DNA of 64,000 bases from Clostridium sp. CM027 (GCF_024730565.1 NZ_CP077725.1:2753501-2817500), one strand, 5' to 3'. Numbered from the stretch's first letter, positions 45,941-55,193 are shown. Numbers and translations: made by a program. The notes: generated by a model not told the origin, from the sequence alone.

Positions 45941-46426
45941 TTAGTATCCATTATCCTGTCTTTCATGATTAATTTTATTTTTATAGAAATATGCATTTTC
46001 AATATCTTCTTCTGAAAATCCTAGATTTTGACCTAAACTCAAAAAATTTTGAAAAATATTTAAATAGTTATCAAGAGAAGAACAAATTATAAAATCTGAA
46101 ATATTTGTATACACAGTTAAAAACTGCTGAGATAATTCAGAGGTAATACATTTAGTATTCAAAGTAATATCTTGAAAGTTTTTTTCTATTCCGAGGCTTA
46201 AAATAAAGTGTATACAATCAACATATTCTTCAAGAATTACATCGTTACTTGAAGGTTTCTTTGTACTCCAAAATTTAAAACAACGAGTTTCATTCGCGAG
46301 TTCGCCTAGTTCCACTTGAAGGGAAAGTATTTTTTTTTGTAATAAGGGTACTCCTTCAAGGTTATGTTGCACTTGAATTCTATGGTCTAAAGTATTTTGC
46401 ATCTGGAATAATTTTTGTAAATTCAT
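45941..46426 (-). CDS. Dimeric-type dUTPase (dUTPase_2)
   Basis: All-alpha NTP-pyrophosphatase-fold protein of 161 residues. Metal motif QVELGELANETRCFKFWS (ExxE) and the partner LEEYVDCIHFILSLGIE (ExxD) match the dimeric dUTPase family of Firmicutes. It would hydrolyse dUTP to dUMP, keeping uracil out of DNA and feeding dTMP synthesis. Confidence 0.88.
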   Translation of the reverse strand: MNLQKLFQMQNTLDHRIQVQHNLEGVPLLQKKILSLQVELGELANETRCFKFWSTKKPSSNDVILEEYVDCIHFILSLGIEKNFQDITLNTKCITSELSQQFLTVYTNISDFIICSSLDNYLNIFQNFLSLGQNLGFSEEDIENAYFYKNKINHERQDNGY

Positions 46427-46505
46427 ATTTGAAACCGCCTTTTTACTGAATTATGTATATTCATTTTAATCGATATTAAGGTGCAAGAAAATCGAATGAT
46501 ATATT

Positions 46506-47054
46506 TTATAGAATATATTTCTTAGTCACCATTTCATCATTGTTATTTATAGGTTTCCAAAGTTCGACAGTATCCACTGTGATAGTTCTTGAGAAATTTT
46601 CATCCTTGGCTGAAGCACAAGCTGCTAAATATTCACTATTAGACCATTCTCTATCAGCAAAAGTTGTGTTAGCTAGTGAGATATGCAAATTCCAAGTTTC
46701 AATATCATCTCTAACCTTAAAGCCATGTAAATTTAAAATTGAATTTATATCTTTAGATAATTGATATATAGTGCCTTCATTACCAATATTTAAATTTACA
46801 GACTTATAGGGAGGGTCAAAACATATCACACCATTCAATTCAACTTCAAATTTAGTATAATTCTTAAGAATGTTTTTTAAAGCAGTATCCAAATCGTAAA
46901 GATTGGGATTAGTTATTATTTCTAGAGTTACATGAAGCATAGGTAAATTAGCATCAGACTTGTATAGGTTATACTTTTCACAGATTGCCTTTTGCATAGA
47001 TTCTATATATTTATAAGAAACTTTATCAAATAAGCCAACCAAGTAGTAAATCAT
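46506..47054 (-). CDS. 2H phosphoesterase (LigT / 2'-5' RNA ligase-like), intact motifs
   Basis: Protein of 182 residues; start chosen at ATG 47054, 7 bp after GAGGGGG. Two His-x-Thr/Ser motifs are present, LHVTLEI near residue 46 and LHISLAN near 127, in the arrangement of 2H phosphoesterases, which act on 2',3'-cyclic phosphates or 2'-5' linked RNA. It is followed upstream by a paralogue of equal length, so the two arose by tandem duplication. Family assignment is by motif and spacing only. Confidence 0.7.
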   Translation of the reverse strand: MIYYLVGLFDKVSYKYIESMQKAICEKYNLYKSDANLPMLHVTLEIITNPNLYDLDTALKNILKNYTKFEVELNGVICFDPPYKSVNLNIGNEGTIYQLSKDINSILNLHGFKVRDDIETWNLHISLANTTFADREWSNSEYLAACASAKDENFSRTITVDTVELWKPINNNDEMVTKKYIL

Positions 47055-47092
47055 TGTCATCCCCCTCAAACCTAAAATATAACTTTATGTTT

Positions 47093-47641
47093 TTAGTATT
47101 CCCTTAGCTCATAACTTTTAACTAGCATTTCCTTTTTAGTACTAACCTGTTTCCACAATTCAAGTTTAGAAACCTTTACAAACTGCAAGAAATCATCCTT
47201 ATCTAAAGCGTCATTAATAGAAAGTGTACTTCCGTTATATGACTTTTTAATGATGTGATTGGCATTAGCTAATAGAATATTTAAATCAATATTATAATCA
47301 TCACTTTTAACGTTAAAACTATGTAAATCTAAAGTGTCTGTAATATTTCTTGCTAATCGAGAAATATATCCTTTATCTTCAACATCAAGATTAACTTGAC
47401 TTAAATTTTCGTTTAAACTAATACTATTATTTATGCCCACTTTAAATTTTTTATAAGGAGATAGAATTTTAGAAACAACAACATCTAATTTTTCTAAATC
47501 AGGATTAATTATTGAAACTATAGGTATAAAAAGATTAGGAGAACTCTTATATAGTTTATATTTTCTACAGATATTTCTTTGAATATTTTGAACTGTAGAA
47601 TTAGATAAATCATCAAATAACGCAACTAAAAAATATTTCAT
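47093..47641 (-). CDS. 2H phosphoesterase paralogue lacking both catalytic histidines
   Basis: Protein of 182 residues from ATG 47641 behind TGGAGGAAAC. It aligns along its length with the neighbouring 2H protein (KYFLVALFDDLSN, CRKYKLYKSSPNL, DTLDLHSFNVKSD, VSKLELWK). The two catalytic positions read LFIPIVS and LNILLAN instead of LHVTL and LHISL, so both histidines are gone. It is probably non-catalytic, perhaps a partner or binding subunit of its neighbour; that role is inference. Confidence 0.68.
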   Translation of the reverse strand: MKYFLVALFDDLSNSTVQNIQRNICRKYKLYKSSPNLFIPIVSIINPDLEKLDVVVSKILSPYKKFKVGINNSISLNENLSQVNLDVEDKGYISRLARNITDTLDLHSFNVKSDDYNIDLNILLANANHIIKKSYNGSTLSINDALDKDDFLQFVKVSKLELWKQVSTKKEMLVKSYELREY

Positions 47642-47820
47642 ATGTTTCCTCCAAGCAAAATTAATAACCAATGTTGGTTAACATTATTTTGAGTAAATTA
47701 TAAGTGTATTATAACATAATTTTTAGGTTTTGTATTTCCTGTGTAAATTTATGTATGAAGATTTGTTTGTAACTTATTAAGGGGAAAAAATGAAGATGTT
47801 ATAATTCAAATATTTTTGTA

Positions 47821-47854
47821 TTGTTAGCATAATTATTTTTGATTATGCTAACAA
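47821..47854. other. Perfect 13-bp inverted repeat upstream of the DUF1540 gene
   Basis: TTGTTAGCATAAT and ATTATGCTAACAA around an 8-base loop. It sits 36 bp before the start codon. It could be an operator, or an attenuator-type hairpin; no long T run follows on the plus strand. Confidence 0.55.
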
Positions 47855-47889
47855 TAGTTTTATAATTAATAAAGGGAGGTGCTTTTCTT

Positions 47890-48048
47890 ATGAAACATAA
47901 TGACAGTATAGGTTGTACCGTAAATGAATGTGAATACCATTGTAAAGATGATAATTACTGCACTTTAAACAAAATTGAAGTTGTAAAACATGAAAGTGTT
48001 GCTAAAACACCAGAATGTACAGACTGCGGAAGTTTTAAAACAATATAA
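47890..48048 (+). CDS. DUF1540 domain cysteine-rich small protein
   Basis: A 52-residue protein with six cysteines: IGCTVNECEYHCKDDNYCTLN and PECTDCGSF. This spacing matches DUF1540 (probably metal-binding), common as one or two copies in clostridia and often spore-associated. ATG is 9 bp after GGGAGG. Followed at once by a terminator, so monocistronic. Confidence 0.82.
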   Translation: MKHNDSIGCTVNECEYHCKDDNYCTLNKIEVVKHESVAKTPECTDCGSFKTI

Positions 48049-48068
48049 TAAAGTTAAACAATGTAAAG

Positions 48069-48098
48069 ATCACTCGTGGAAGCACGGGTGATTTTTTA
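48069..48098 (+). terminator. Terminator after the DUF1540 gene
   Basis: ATCACTCGTG pairs with CACGGGTGAT (one G-T pair) around GAAG, followed by TTTTTT. Confidence 0.9.
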
Positions 48099-48270
48099 CG
48101 TTATTTTTTTTGCAAAGTATAAATATTGTAAGAAATTCTGTGTTTAATAAAATAATATCGTCTAACATTTAAAAAAAATGTTAAAATATAATGTTATTAT
48201 GGTATAATTCAATTGTATGTATAAAAATGAAAGTAATTAATATATAATGCATAGTGAGGATGATACAAAT

Positions 48271-49527
48271 ATGGATAAATTGGTAATTAACGGAGGCCGA
48301 CGTATTTTTGGTCAGGTAGAAATAAGTGGTGCAAAAAATGCAGCAGTAGCAATTTTACCAGTAGCTATAATAGCAAGTAAGGGTAAATGTATCATTGAAA
48401 ATATTCCTAATATAGAAGATGTAAATTGTATAGAAAGAATATTGGAAAATTTAGGCTGTGAAATTAAAAGAGAAAAAAATTCAGTTTCTATAGATAGTAC
48501 AAATATAACTAGCATTGATGCTAACACAGAAGATGTAAGAAGAATGAGAGCTTCCTATTATTTGATTGGTGCGCTTTTAGCTAGGTTTAAAAAGGCTAGG
48601 GTAGAGCTTCCGGGGGGGTGCCCTATAGGTGTAAGACCTATAGATCAACATATAAAAGGGTTTGAAGCACTTGGAGCAACAGTAGTTATTGAGAATGGTG
48701 CTGTAAACATTCAGGCAGATAAACTAATTGGAACTAGTATTTATTTTGATGTTGTTAGTGTAGGTGCAACAATAAATGTAATGGCCGCTTCAACGCTTGC
48801 AGAAGGTACAACTATTTTAGAAAATTCTGCAAAAGAACCACATGTTGTTGACGTAGCTAACTTTTTAAACTCTATGGGAGCTAATATTAAAGGGGCAGGT
48901 ACGGATGTTATAAGAATTATAGGTGTAAAAGAATTAACAGGATGCAACTATAGTGTAATTCCAGATCAAATTGAGGCAGGTACTTTTATGATAGCAGCTG
49001 CTGCTTGTGGTGGGGAAGTAACTATAAATAATGTTATTCCAAAACATCTTGAATCAATTTCAGCAAAGCTTATGGAAATGGGAGCAGATGTACATGAAGG
49101 TGGAGATAGTGTTACTGTTAAATCTGAAGGAAGACTGAAGGCTGTAAATATTAAGACTTTGCCTTATCCTGGATTTCCAACGGATGTCCAACAACCAATG
49201 AACACATTGTTATCTGTTTCAGAGGGTAGAAGCATAATAAATGAAAGCATTTGGGAAGCTAGATTTAAGCATGTGGACGAGCTTAAAAAAATGGGCGCTA
49301 ATATAAAGGTTGAAGGAAGTGTCGCTACGGTAGATGGCGTAGATAAACTTATAGGGAAAGTAGTTATTGCATCAGATTTAAGAGCGGGAGCAGCTTTGGT
49401 TATAGCGGGGCTTATAGCAGAAGGTACTACAGAAATTTTAGGCATAGAGCATATTGATAGAGGATATCCAAATATTGAAGAAAAATTTAGAAGCATAGGG
49501 GCGGATATAAAAAGAGTTACTATGTAA
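48271..49527 (+). CDS. murA: UDP-N-acetylglucosamine 1-carboxyvinyltransferase
   Basis: EPSP-synthase-fold enzyme of 418 residues that makes the first committed step of peptidoglycan synthesis using PEP. Catalytic Cys117 in [24 protein letters not shown] near 19-27 and [14 protein letters not shown] at the end. The Cys means it should be fosfomycin-sensitive type. Start at 48271 behind GAGG gives the canonical MDKLVING. Clostridia often have two MurA paralogues; which one this is cannot be decided here. Confidence 0.93.
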   Translation: MDKLVINGGRRIFGQVEISGAKNAAVAILPVAIIASKGKCIIENIPNIEDVNCIERILENLGCEIKREKNSVSIDSTNITSIDANTEDVRRMRASYYLIGALLARFKKARVELPGGCPIGVRPIDQHIKGFEALGATVVIENGAVNIQADKLIGTSIYFDVVSVGATINVMAASTLAEGTTILENSAKEPHVVDVANFLNSMGANIKGAGTDVIRIIGVKELTGCNYSVIPDQIEAGTFMIAAAACGGEVTINNVIPKHLESISAKLMEMGADVHEGGDSVTVKSEGRLKAVNIKTLPYPGFPTDVQQPMNTLLSVSEGRSIINESIWEARFKHVDELKKMGANIKVEGSVATVDGVDKLIGKVVIASDLRAGAALVIAGLIAEGTTEILGIEHIDRGYPNIEEKFRSIGADIKRVTM

Positions 49528-49552
49528 CAATTTGAAATTAAAGGAGACAATT

Positions 49553-50338
49553 ATGATATTCTGTCCATTATATAGTGGAAGTAGCGGAAATAGCATATTT
49601 GTAGCGTCAGAAAATACAAAAATTTTAGTTGACGCTGGTATGCCAGGTAAAAGCATTGAAAGCGCACTTAAAGAAATAAACCAAGATCCTAATGATATTG
49701 ATGGCATTTTTATTACTCATGAACATTCTGACCACATAAAGGGTGCAGGAATTATTTCTAGAAGATATAATATACCGATATATGCCAATGAGAATACTTG
49801 GGAAGCTATGAAAATCAAGATAGGTAAGATAAAAGAAAATAATATAAAAATCATCAATAATAATTCTGTGGATATAAAAGACATGCATATAATAAATTAT
49901 AATATATCACATGATGCGGCAGCGCCTATAGGATATGCTTTATATAGTGGTAATAAGAAGGCATGCATAGCTACAGATTTAGGATATTTCTCTGATGAAG
50001 TAAAGAATATGATAAAAGATGCAGATGTAATTCTACTCGAGAGTAATCATGATGTGGAAATGGTGAAATTTGGTCCATATCCGTATCCGTTGAAAAGAAG
50101 AATATTAAGTAATATGGGACATCTATCCAATGATGCATGTGGGAAAGCTATAGTAGAAATAATGAATGATAAGCAAAAACATATTTTTTTGGGACATTTG
50201 AGTAAAACTAATAATTATCCTGATTTAGCCTATCAAACAGTGGTCAATATACTCAAAGAAAATCATATTGAAATAGGTAGGGATATTTCTTTGAATTTAG
50301 CTAGAAGAGATATGCCAAGTGATGTAATCAACTTTTAA
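49553..50338 (+). CDS. YycJ/WalJ-type metallo-beta-lactamase-fold hydrolase
   Basis: Protein of 261 residues from ATG 49553 behind AAGGAGA. Start FCPLYSGSSGNSIFVAS, metal motif FITHEHSDHIKG, further ligands in NISHDAAAP, IATDLG, ESNHD and FLGHLS. YycJ proteins are probable exonucleases linked to the WalKR operon in Bacillus, but no walKR lies here. Its stop codon overlaps the left end of repeat R4. Confidence 0.88.
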   Translation: MIFCPLYSGSSGNSIFVASENTKILVDAGMPGKSIESALKEINQDPNDIDGIFITHEHSDHIKGAGIISRRYNIPIYANENTWEAMKIKIGKIKENNIKIINNNSVDIKDMHIINYNISHDAAAPIGYALYSGNKKACIATDLGYFSDEVKNMIKDADVILLESNHDVEMVKFGPYPYPLKRRILSNMGHLSNDACGKAIVEIMNDKQKHIFLGHLSKTNNYPDLAYQTVVNILKENHIEIGRDISLNLARRDMPSDVINF

Positions 50339-50467
50339 CAACATTTCAGAAGGAAAGTCACTTACGTCTATAAGCAGGTGTTACATAATATAACGAATAT
50401 AAACTTTAGTGAGTGCCATAAATCTCCTTTTGAAGTCGTTAATTAGGCCACTTTAGTGGATTATTAA
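50333..50467 (+). repeat. Dispersed hairpin element, copy R4
   Basis: From TTTTAACAACATTTCAGAAGG to about TGGATTATTAAA. Left end and centre match the family (ATATAACGAATATAAACTTT, ATAAATCTCCTTTTGAAGTCG). The right 30 bp after GTTAAT is diverged, carrying CCACTTTAGTGG instead of TTTCAGCTCCGC. Lies between yycJ and the GerMN gene, abutting its ribosome site. Confidence 0.75.
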
Positions 50468-50480
50468 AGGGAGGTCAAAT

Positions 50481-51044
50481 ATGAAAAAAGCAATCAAAAT
50501 ATTATTATGTTCATTGCTAGTTGGCTCAACAATGTCATTTTATGGGTGCGAAAAAAAAGATGAGAAAAGTGTCACAAATAAAGAAAAGCTTCAAAATCTA
50601 AACCTGCCCCTAGAAAAAGATGGATTCATCCAATTGGGTGTTTATTTTGATGGCACTAAAGAGGGTTCTGATGTAGGAGTAGTTAAAGATGAGAGACTTA
50701 TTAATAAAGAAGAACTTATCGGGGAAACTATTATGCAAGAACTTGTAAAAGGGCCTACTGTAAAAAGTGAGCTAAAACCAATACTTCCTAAAGAGACTAG
50801 GATATTAAGTTTTTCTATTAAAGATAATATTGCTTATGTTAATTTAAGTAAAGAAGCTAAAATAGATATGACAGAAACAAAAGAAAAAAGCTGTCTAAAA
50901 GGGATATCGGCGTCATTAACTCAATTGTCATCTGTAAAGAAAGTAAAGATAACAGTGGAAAATAGGAATATTGATACTATAGGTGGAAATTTTGATATAT
51001 CAAAGCCTTTTAGTAAAGAGGACCTAATTCCAATTAAAAAATAA
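50481..51044 (+). CDS. GerMN-domain lipoprotein
   Basis: Protein of 187 residues. Signal peptide with lipobox at FYGC (Cys23), then a charged linker and one GerMN domain (about residues 45-180: IMQELVKGPT, ELKPILPKETRILSFSIKDN, AYVNLSKEA). GerMN domains occur in spore germination and sporulation proteins such as GerM and in extracytoplasmic lipoproteins. ATG behind GGGAGG. The precise partner is unknown. Confidence 0.88.
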   Translation: MKKAIKILLCSLLVGSTMSFYGCEKKDEKSVTNKEKLQNLNLPLEKDGFIQLGVYFDGTKEGSDVGVVKDERLINKEELIGETIMQELVKGPTVKSELKPILPKETRILSFSIKDNIAYVNLSKEAKIDMTETKEKSCLKGISASLTQLSSVKKVKITVENRNIDTIGGNFDISKPFSKEDLIPIKK

Positions 51045-51169
51045 TAGGTTAGTTGTAAGAAATTCTGAAAGTATATTCGATTTAACAATTTTATGTTGAA
51101 TGCTAGCGAAATATTTATTAAAATAATGTAATATAACAAAATATAGTATGATTCGGAGGAGAATAGAGA

Positions 51170-51667
51170 ATGAGTTTATATAAAGAGTGGACAGATATGG
51201 TGGTTGATTATGTTAAACGTAAAGGAGAACCTGCATTTTGGCATGATTATGGGGAAATAGAAAAACGTGTCTATACAAAATTATTATCAAACCATAAAGA
51301 TGAAGTTAAGGGTACAATGGACGAGCTTGCAAAATACTTTGATGTATCTAACATATATTTCATGGGATTTGCTGATGGGATAAACGATAGTCTTTTAGAC
51401 CCTATAAAACTAGAAGAAACTGAAAGTGATACAAAAGTAGATTTCAAAATAGATTTTGAAAAACTTTATTTCAATATGCTAGACGCAAAAGCAGATTATT
51501 TATATGAACTTCCACAATGGGAAGGGATTTTTTCAAAAGAAAAAAGAAGAGAAATTCAAATAGCTTATAGAGATTCCAAAATGGTGGTCAATAACGACAA
51601 AATCGGAAGAAATGACACTTGCCCCTGCGGAAGTGGGAAAAAATACAAAAAATGCTGTGGGAAATAA
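51170..51667 (+). CDS. SEC-C motif protein
   Basis: Protein of 165 residues. A helical N-terminal region ([24 protein letters not shown], then helices around 110-140) and a C-terminal SEC-C zinc motif, [15 protein letters not shown]. The same tag is on the map product at 34843. The SEC-C tail probably aids ribosome or translocon contact; the function of the N-terminal part is unknown. ATG 8-9 bp after GGAGGA. Confidence 0.8.
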   Translation: MSLYKEWTDMVVDYVKRKGEPAFWHDYGEIEKRVYTKLLSNHKDEVKGTMDELAKYFDVSNIYFMGFADGINDSLLDPIKLEETESDTKVDFKIDFEKLYFNMLDAKADYLYELPQWEGIFSKEKRREIQIAYRDSKMVVNNDKIGRNDTCPCGSGKKYKKCCGK

Positions 51668-51707
51668 TATAGTATAATTATGTAAAACAATATATGAATT
51701 GTAGTAA

Positions 51708-51750
51708 ATAAAACTTTGCACTTTTGTGGTAAGTTTTATTTATTTTTTTT
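51708..51750 (+). terminator. Terminator after the SEC-C gene
   Basis: ATAAAACTT pairs with AAGTTTTAT around a 14-base loop, followed by a T-rich tract. Confidence 0.7.
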
Positions 51751-51818
51751 GCATTTTTTTATAATTTAATCAATTAGATGCTATTCTAATAAAAGGATAA
51801 ATATATTAATTAACGAAG

Positions 51819-51842
51819 ATATTGTTGGTAAAATAACAATAT
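51819..51842. promoter_or_regulatory. Candidate operator upstream of TetR-ABC operon
   Basis: Perfect inverted repeat ATATTGTT / AACAATAT around an 8-base spacer, about 75 bp before the TetR gene. Typical place for autoregulation; binding is inferred. Confidence 0.5.
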
Positions 51843-51915
51843 ATTTCCTGTGGGGGTTGTTTTTTTCAGTCATCGGGGTAATATTATGACTATACTAATC
51901 AGAAAGGAGTTTTTT

Positions 51916-52530
51916 ATGTATCAGATCTTTTATAAATTGGATGAAGAAAAACAAAATAGAATTATTAATGCAGGGACGAATATATTTTCTATAAAGGACT
52001 ATAAACATGCATCAACAGACGATATTGCAGCGGAGGCTAAAATTTCCAAAGGTTCATTATTTCAATATTTTAAGAACAAAAAGTCATTATTTATTTTTTT
52101 ATATGAATATGCTATGAAGAATTATGAGAAAAAAGTGTACGAAAAGTTTAATTTTGATGAGAAAGATTATTTTAAAATGCTTACGCAAAGTCTGAATTTT
52201 ACAATGGTTCTTTTAGAAAAATATCCTTATATGTATAAATTTGTGATTAAAGCGAGTTGCGAAAAAATGCCAGAGATTGCTGACTCAATGAAAGAAATCA
52301 ATGATAAAATCGAAGAAAAAATGTATAAGCAAATGTTTGAAAAAATCGATTTAAATAAGTTCAAAGATGGCACGGATATTGAAAAGCTAAATAAAATGAT
52401 TGGATGGTGTTCAGAAGGAATCTGGAACGAAGGTGTTAAAAATCATTCAAGTATGAGCGAAATGTATGAACAGGCACTTGATATTTATGATTTTTATAAA
52501 AATGCAGTATACAAGGAGGAATATCTATAA
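51916..52530 (+). CDS. TetR-family regulator of the adjacent ABC-2 exporter
   Basis: Protein of 204 residues from ATG 51916 behind AAAGGAG; 22 upstream in-frame codons have no such site. The helix-turn-helix is in HASTDDIAAEAKISKGSLFQYFKNKKSLF near residues 30-58. The C-terminal ligand domain is variable. It lies 41 bp before an ATPase gene and two permease genes and probably controls them. Confidence 0.88.
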   Translation: MYQIFYKLDEEKQNRIINAGTNIFSIKDYKHASTDDIAAEAKISKGSLFQYFKNKKSLFIFLYEYAMKNYEKKVYEKFNFDEKDYFKMLTQSLNFTMVLLEKYPYMYKFVIKASCEKMPEIADSMKEINDKIEEKMYKQMFEKIDLNKFKDGTDIEKLNKMIGWCSEGIWNEGVKNHSSMSEMYEQALDIYDFYKNAVYKEEYL

Positions 52531-52571
52531 TAAACAATATAATTGTATCAAGATTACAGGGGGGATTATTA

Positions 52572-53456
52572 ATGAATGCTATTGAAATCAAAAATTTGAC
52601 TAAAAGTTATGGTAAAGCAAGAGGTATTACAAATGTAAGTTTTAATGTTGAACAAGGAGAAATCTTTGGTTTTATTGGACCTAACGGTGCAGGTAAATCA
52701 ACAACGATAAGAACGTTATTATCTCTGATTTATCCTACTAGTGGTAGTGCTACAATTTTCGGTAAAGACTGTATAGAATTTGGTCCTGAGATAAGGAAGG
52801 AAATAGGATATTTACCGTCAGAAATTTTTTATTATGATAATATGAAAGTTATTGATTTACTAAAGTATTCTGCTAGTTTTTACAAGAAAGATTGTAGCAA
52901 AAGAATTACAGAACTAGCTGAGATAATGGATCTTGACCTCAATAAGAAAATTGATGATTTATCTTTTGGGAATAAAAAGAAAGTGGGTATTGTTCAAGGC
53001 CTGCTACACTCACCTAAACTTATTATACTTGATGAGCCCACTAGTGGACTTGACCCGCTTATGCAACAAAAATTCTTTGAGCTTCTTGAGGAGGAGAACA
53101 AAAAAGGTGCAACAATTTTACTTTCTTCTCATATTTTAAGTGAGGTCCAGAGGCTATGCAATCGTGTTGCAATTATTAAAGAGGGGAAAATAATAAAGGT
53201 TGATAAGATTAGTACATTACAAGAAAGTAACCATAAAAAAATTAAAATTGAGGTAAAATCAAAAATAGATGATAATTATTTTAAAATCAGTGGAGTCGCC
53301 AATTTAGATATAAAGGATAATGTAGTAAGCTTTTTGTTTAGTGGTAATATTAATTTTATTATGAAAAAGATTTCGGAAATAGAAATAAGTAATCTTTGGA
53401 TTGAAGAGCCAGACCTCGAAGAGATCTTTATGCATTACTATGAAAAGGAGGACTAA
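52572..53456 (+). CDS. ABC-2 transporter ATPase
   Basis: Protein of 294 residues. Walker A GFIGPNGAGKSTTIRTL, signature LSFGNKKKVGIVQGLL, Walker B LIILDEPTSGLDPLMQQ, H-loop LLSSHILSEV, and a DUF4162-like C-terminal domain. The signature reads LSFGN rather than LSGGQ, a common variant of this group. It powers the two permeases that follow, probably for drug or lipid export. Confidence 0.92.
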   Translation: MNAIEIKNLTKSYGKARGITNVSFNVEQGEIFGFIGPNGAGKSTTIRTLLSLIYPTSGSATIFGKDCIEFGPEIRKEIGYLPSEIFYYDNMKVIDLLKYSASFYKKDCSKRITELAEIMDLDLNKKIDDLSFGNKKKVGIVQGLLHSPKLIILDEPTSGLDPLMQQKFFELLEEENKKGATILLSSHILSEVQRLCNRVAIIKEGKIIKVDKISTLQESNHKKIKIEVKSKIDDNYFKISGVANLDIKDNVVSFLFSGNINFIMKKISEIEISNLWIEEPDLEEIFMHYYEKED

Positions 53457-53461
53457 AAGCT

Positions 53462-54259
53462 ATGAATATGTTTCTTCATGAATTAAAGACTTATAGGAAA
53501 TCCACTATTATATGGACTTGTTCTTTAATAACACTTGTTATTCTTTTCTTATCAATGTTCCCCGCTTTTTCAAAGGAAGCTGAGGCATTTAAAGAAATAA
53601 TGAAAGGATTTCCAGAGCCAGTAAGAAAAGCAATGGGATTCTCTGTAGATAGTATGTCTTCTATTTTAGGGTTTTACTCCTATATGTTTTTATATACAAC
53701 ACTTTGTGGTGCCATTCAAGCTATGAATCTAGGAACCTCCATTGTATCAAAGGAAGTTGGCGCAAAAACAGCAGATTTTCTTTTAACTAGGCCTGTTACT
53801 CGCAGGGCGATTATGACATCAAAGCTAATGGCTGCATTAACCTGTCTTGTAATTACTAATATAATCTACTTGTTAGCTTCTAGCATTATGGTGTCCATTG
53901 TTTCAACAAAAGACTATAGTTACAAGCTATTTTTTATGATTTCTATTACATTGTTTTTCGTTCAGATTATGTTTCTTGCTTTGGGGATTATAATTTCAGT
54001 TGTGATGCCAAAGATTAAATCGGTGCTACCTATTTCCCTTGGTACTGTATTTACATTTTTCATTATTGGTATGTTTGCAGCTACATCGGGAGATGCTGCC
54101 ATGCGTTACGTTACTCCTTTTAAGTATTTTGACGCAAATTACATCATGAAAAATTCAAGTTATGAGGTTTCATTTAGTATAATAGGAATAGGATTTATTG
54201 CGTTTGCAATTACTGCCAGCTATTTTATATATTCTAAAAAAGATGTTCATGCTGCTTAG
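53462..54259 (+). CDS. ABC-2 transporter permease 1
   Basis: Protein of 265 residues with six predicted membrane segments; start NMFLHELKTYRKSTIIWTCS and the cytoplasmic signature SKEVGAKTADFLLTRPVTRRAI, a shared feature of this ABC-2 subgroup. Paralogous to the next gene at the same length. Starts 5 bp after the ATPase stop. Confidence 0.88.
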   Translation: MNMFLHELKTYRKSTIIWTCSLITLVILFLSMFPAFSKEAEAFKEIMKGFPEPVRKAMGFSVDSMSSILGFYSYMFLYTTLCGAIQAMNLGTSIVSKEVGAKTADFLLTRPVTRRAIMTSKLMAALTCLVITNIIYLLASSIMVSIVSTKDYSYKLFFMISITLFFVQIMFLALGIIISVVMPKIKSVLPISLGTVFTFFIIGMFAATSGDAAMRYVTPFKYFDANYIMKNSSYEVSFSIIGIGFIAFAITASYFIYSKKDVHAA

Positions 54260-54309
54260 ATATGTTAACACTTAATATTTATTAATGAATGATACGAGGG
54301 GGTTAGTTT

Positions 54310-55107
54310 ATGAATGTATTTATTGTAGAGATGAGGGCCCATAGAAAAGGGCTTATTATATGGGCTTTTGGTATTTTATTTATGGTTATTGCTGGTATGG
54401 GCAAATATGTTGCATTATCAGCCTCAGGTCAGTCAATGAATGATTTATTTGATCAAATGCCAAAATCTATGCAAACAATCTTTGGTATAGGTAGTTTTGA
54501 TTTGTCAAAGGCTAGTGGTTATTATGGAATGCTCTTTTTATATTTGGCGCTTATGGCAACTATTCATGCTGCTATGCTTGGGGCTGATATAATTTCAAAA
54601 GAAGAGAGAGATAAAACTGCAGAGTTTCTACTTTCAAAACCTATTTCAAGAAATAAAATCATAACATCAAAACTATTGGCAGCCTTTGTGAATGTTTTAA
54701 TATTTAATATTATTACTTTGGTTTCTTCGATCATTGTGGTAGGGAAATACAGTAAAGGGGAAGCAGTAACCACAGAGATAGTAATCTTAATGAGCGGAAT
54801 GTTTGTTTTGCAGCTTATATTTATGTTTATTGGCACGGCCATAGCTGCAATAAGCGAAAATCCAAAGACTGCAACATCAATATCTACAGCAGTTCTTTTA
54901 ATAACGTATATGTTATCTATGGCAATAGACTTAAGCGGTAAATTTAAAAATGTTAAATACTTTACACCATTCAAATATTATGAAGCTAAGAATTTGATTA
55001 ATGGTGGTGGTTTTCAATTGAGTTTTGTAGTTTTATCAATTATAATTATTTCAGCAACCATAAGCATCACATATGTGTTTTATAAGAAAAGAGACTTGAG
55101 CATATAG
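54310..55107 (+). CDS. ABC-2 transporter permease 2
   Basis: Protein of 265 residues with six membrane segments; NVFIVEMRAHRKGLIIWAFG and SKEERDKTAEFLLSKPISRNKI parallel the preceding permease, so the pair arose by duplication and probably forms a heterodimer around the shared ATPase. Followed by a terminator. Confidence 0.88.
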   Translation: MNVFIVEMRAHRKGLIIWAFGILFMVIAGMGKYVALSASGQSMNDLFDQMPKSMQTIFGIGSFDLSKASGYYGMLFLYLALMATIHAAMLGADIISKEERDKTAEFLLSKPISRNKIITSKLLAAFVNVLIFNIITLVSSIIVVGKYSKGEAVTTEIVILMSGMFVLQLIFMFIGTAIAAISENPKTATSISTAVLLITYMLSMAIDLSGKFKNVKYFTPFKYYEAKNLINGGGFQLSFVVLSIIIISATISITYVFYKKRDLSI

Positions 55108-55128
55108 AATGCCATTCGAATTTTAGTT

Positions 55129-55162
55129 ATAACATGGGGGTTTATCCATGTTATTTGTTTTT
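55129..55162 (+). terminator. Terminator of the TetR-ABC operon
   Basis: ATAACATGG pairs with CCATGTTAT around GGGTTTAT, followed by TTGTTTTT. The T run abuts short repeat R6. Confidence 0.8.
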
Positions 55163-55193
55163 AACGACATTCCAGCTCCGCAGGTAATGATCT
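55159..55193 (+). repeat. Dispersed hairpin element, short copy R6
   Basis: TTTTTAACGACATTCCAGCT joined to CCGCAGGTAATGATCTG: the same internal deletion as R5. Right-hand TTTAA is degraded to TCTGG. Lies 85 bp upstream of rlmH. Confidence 0.7.
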
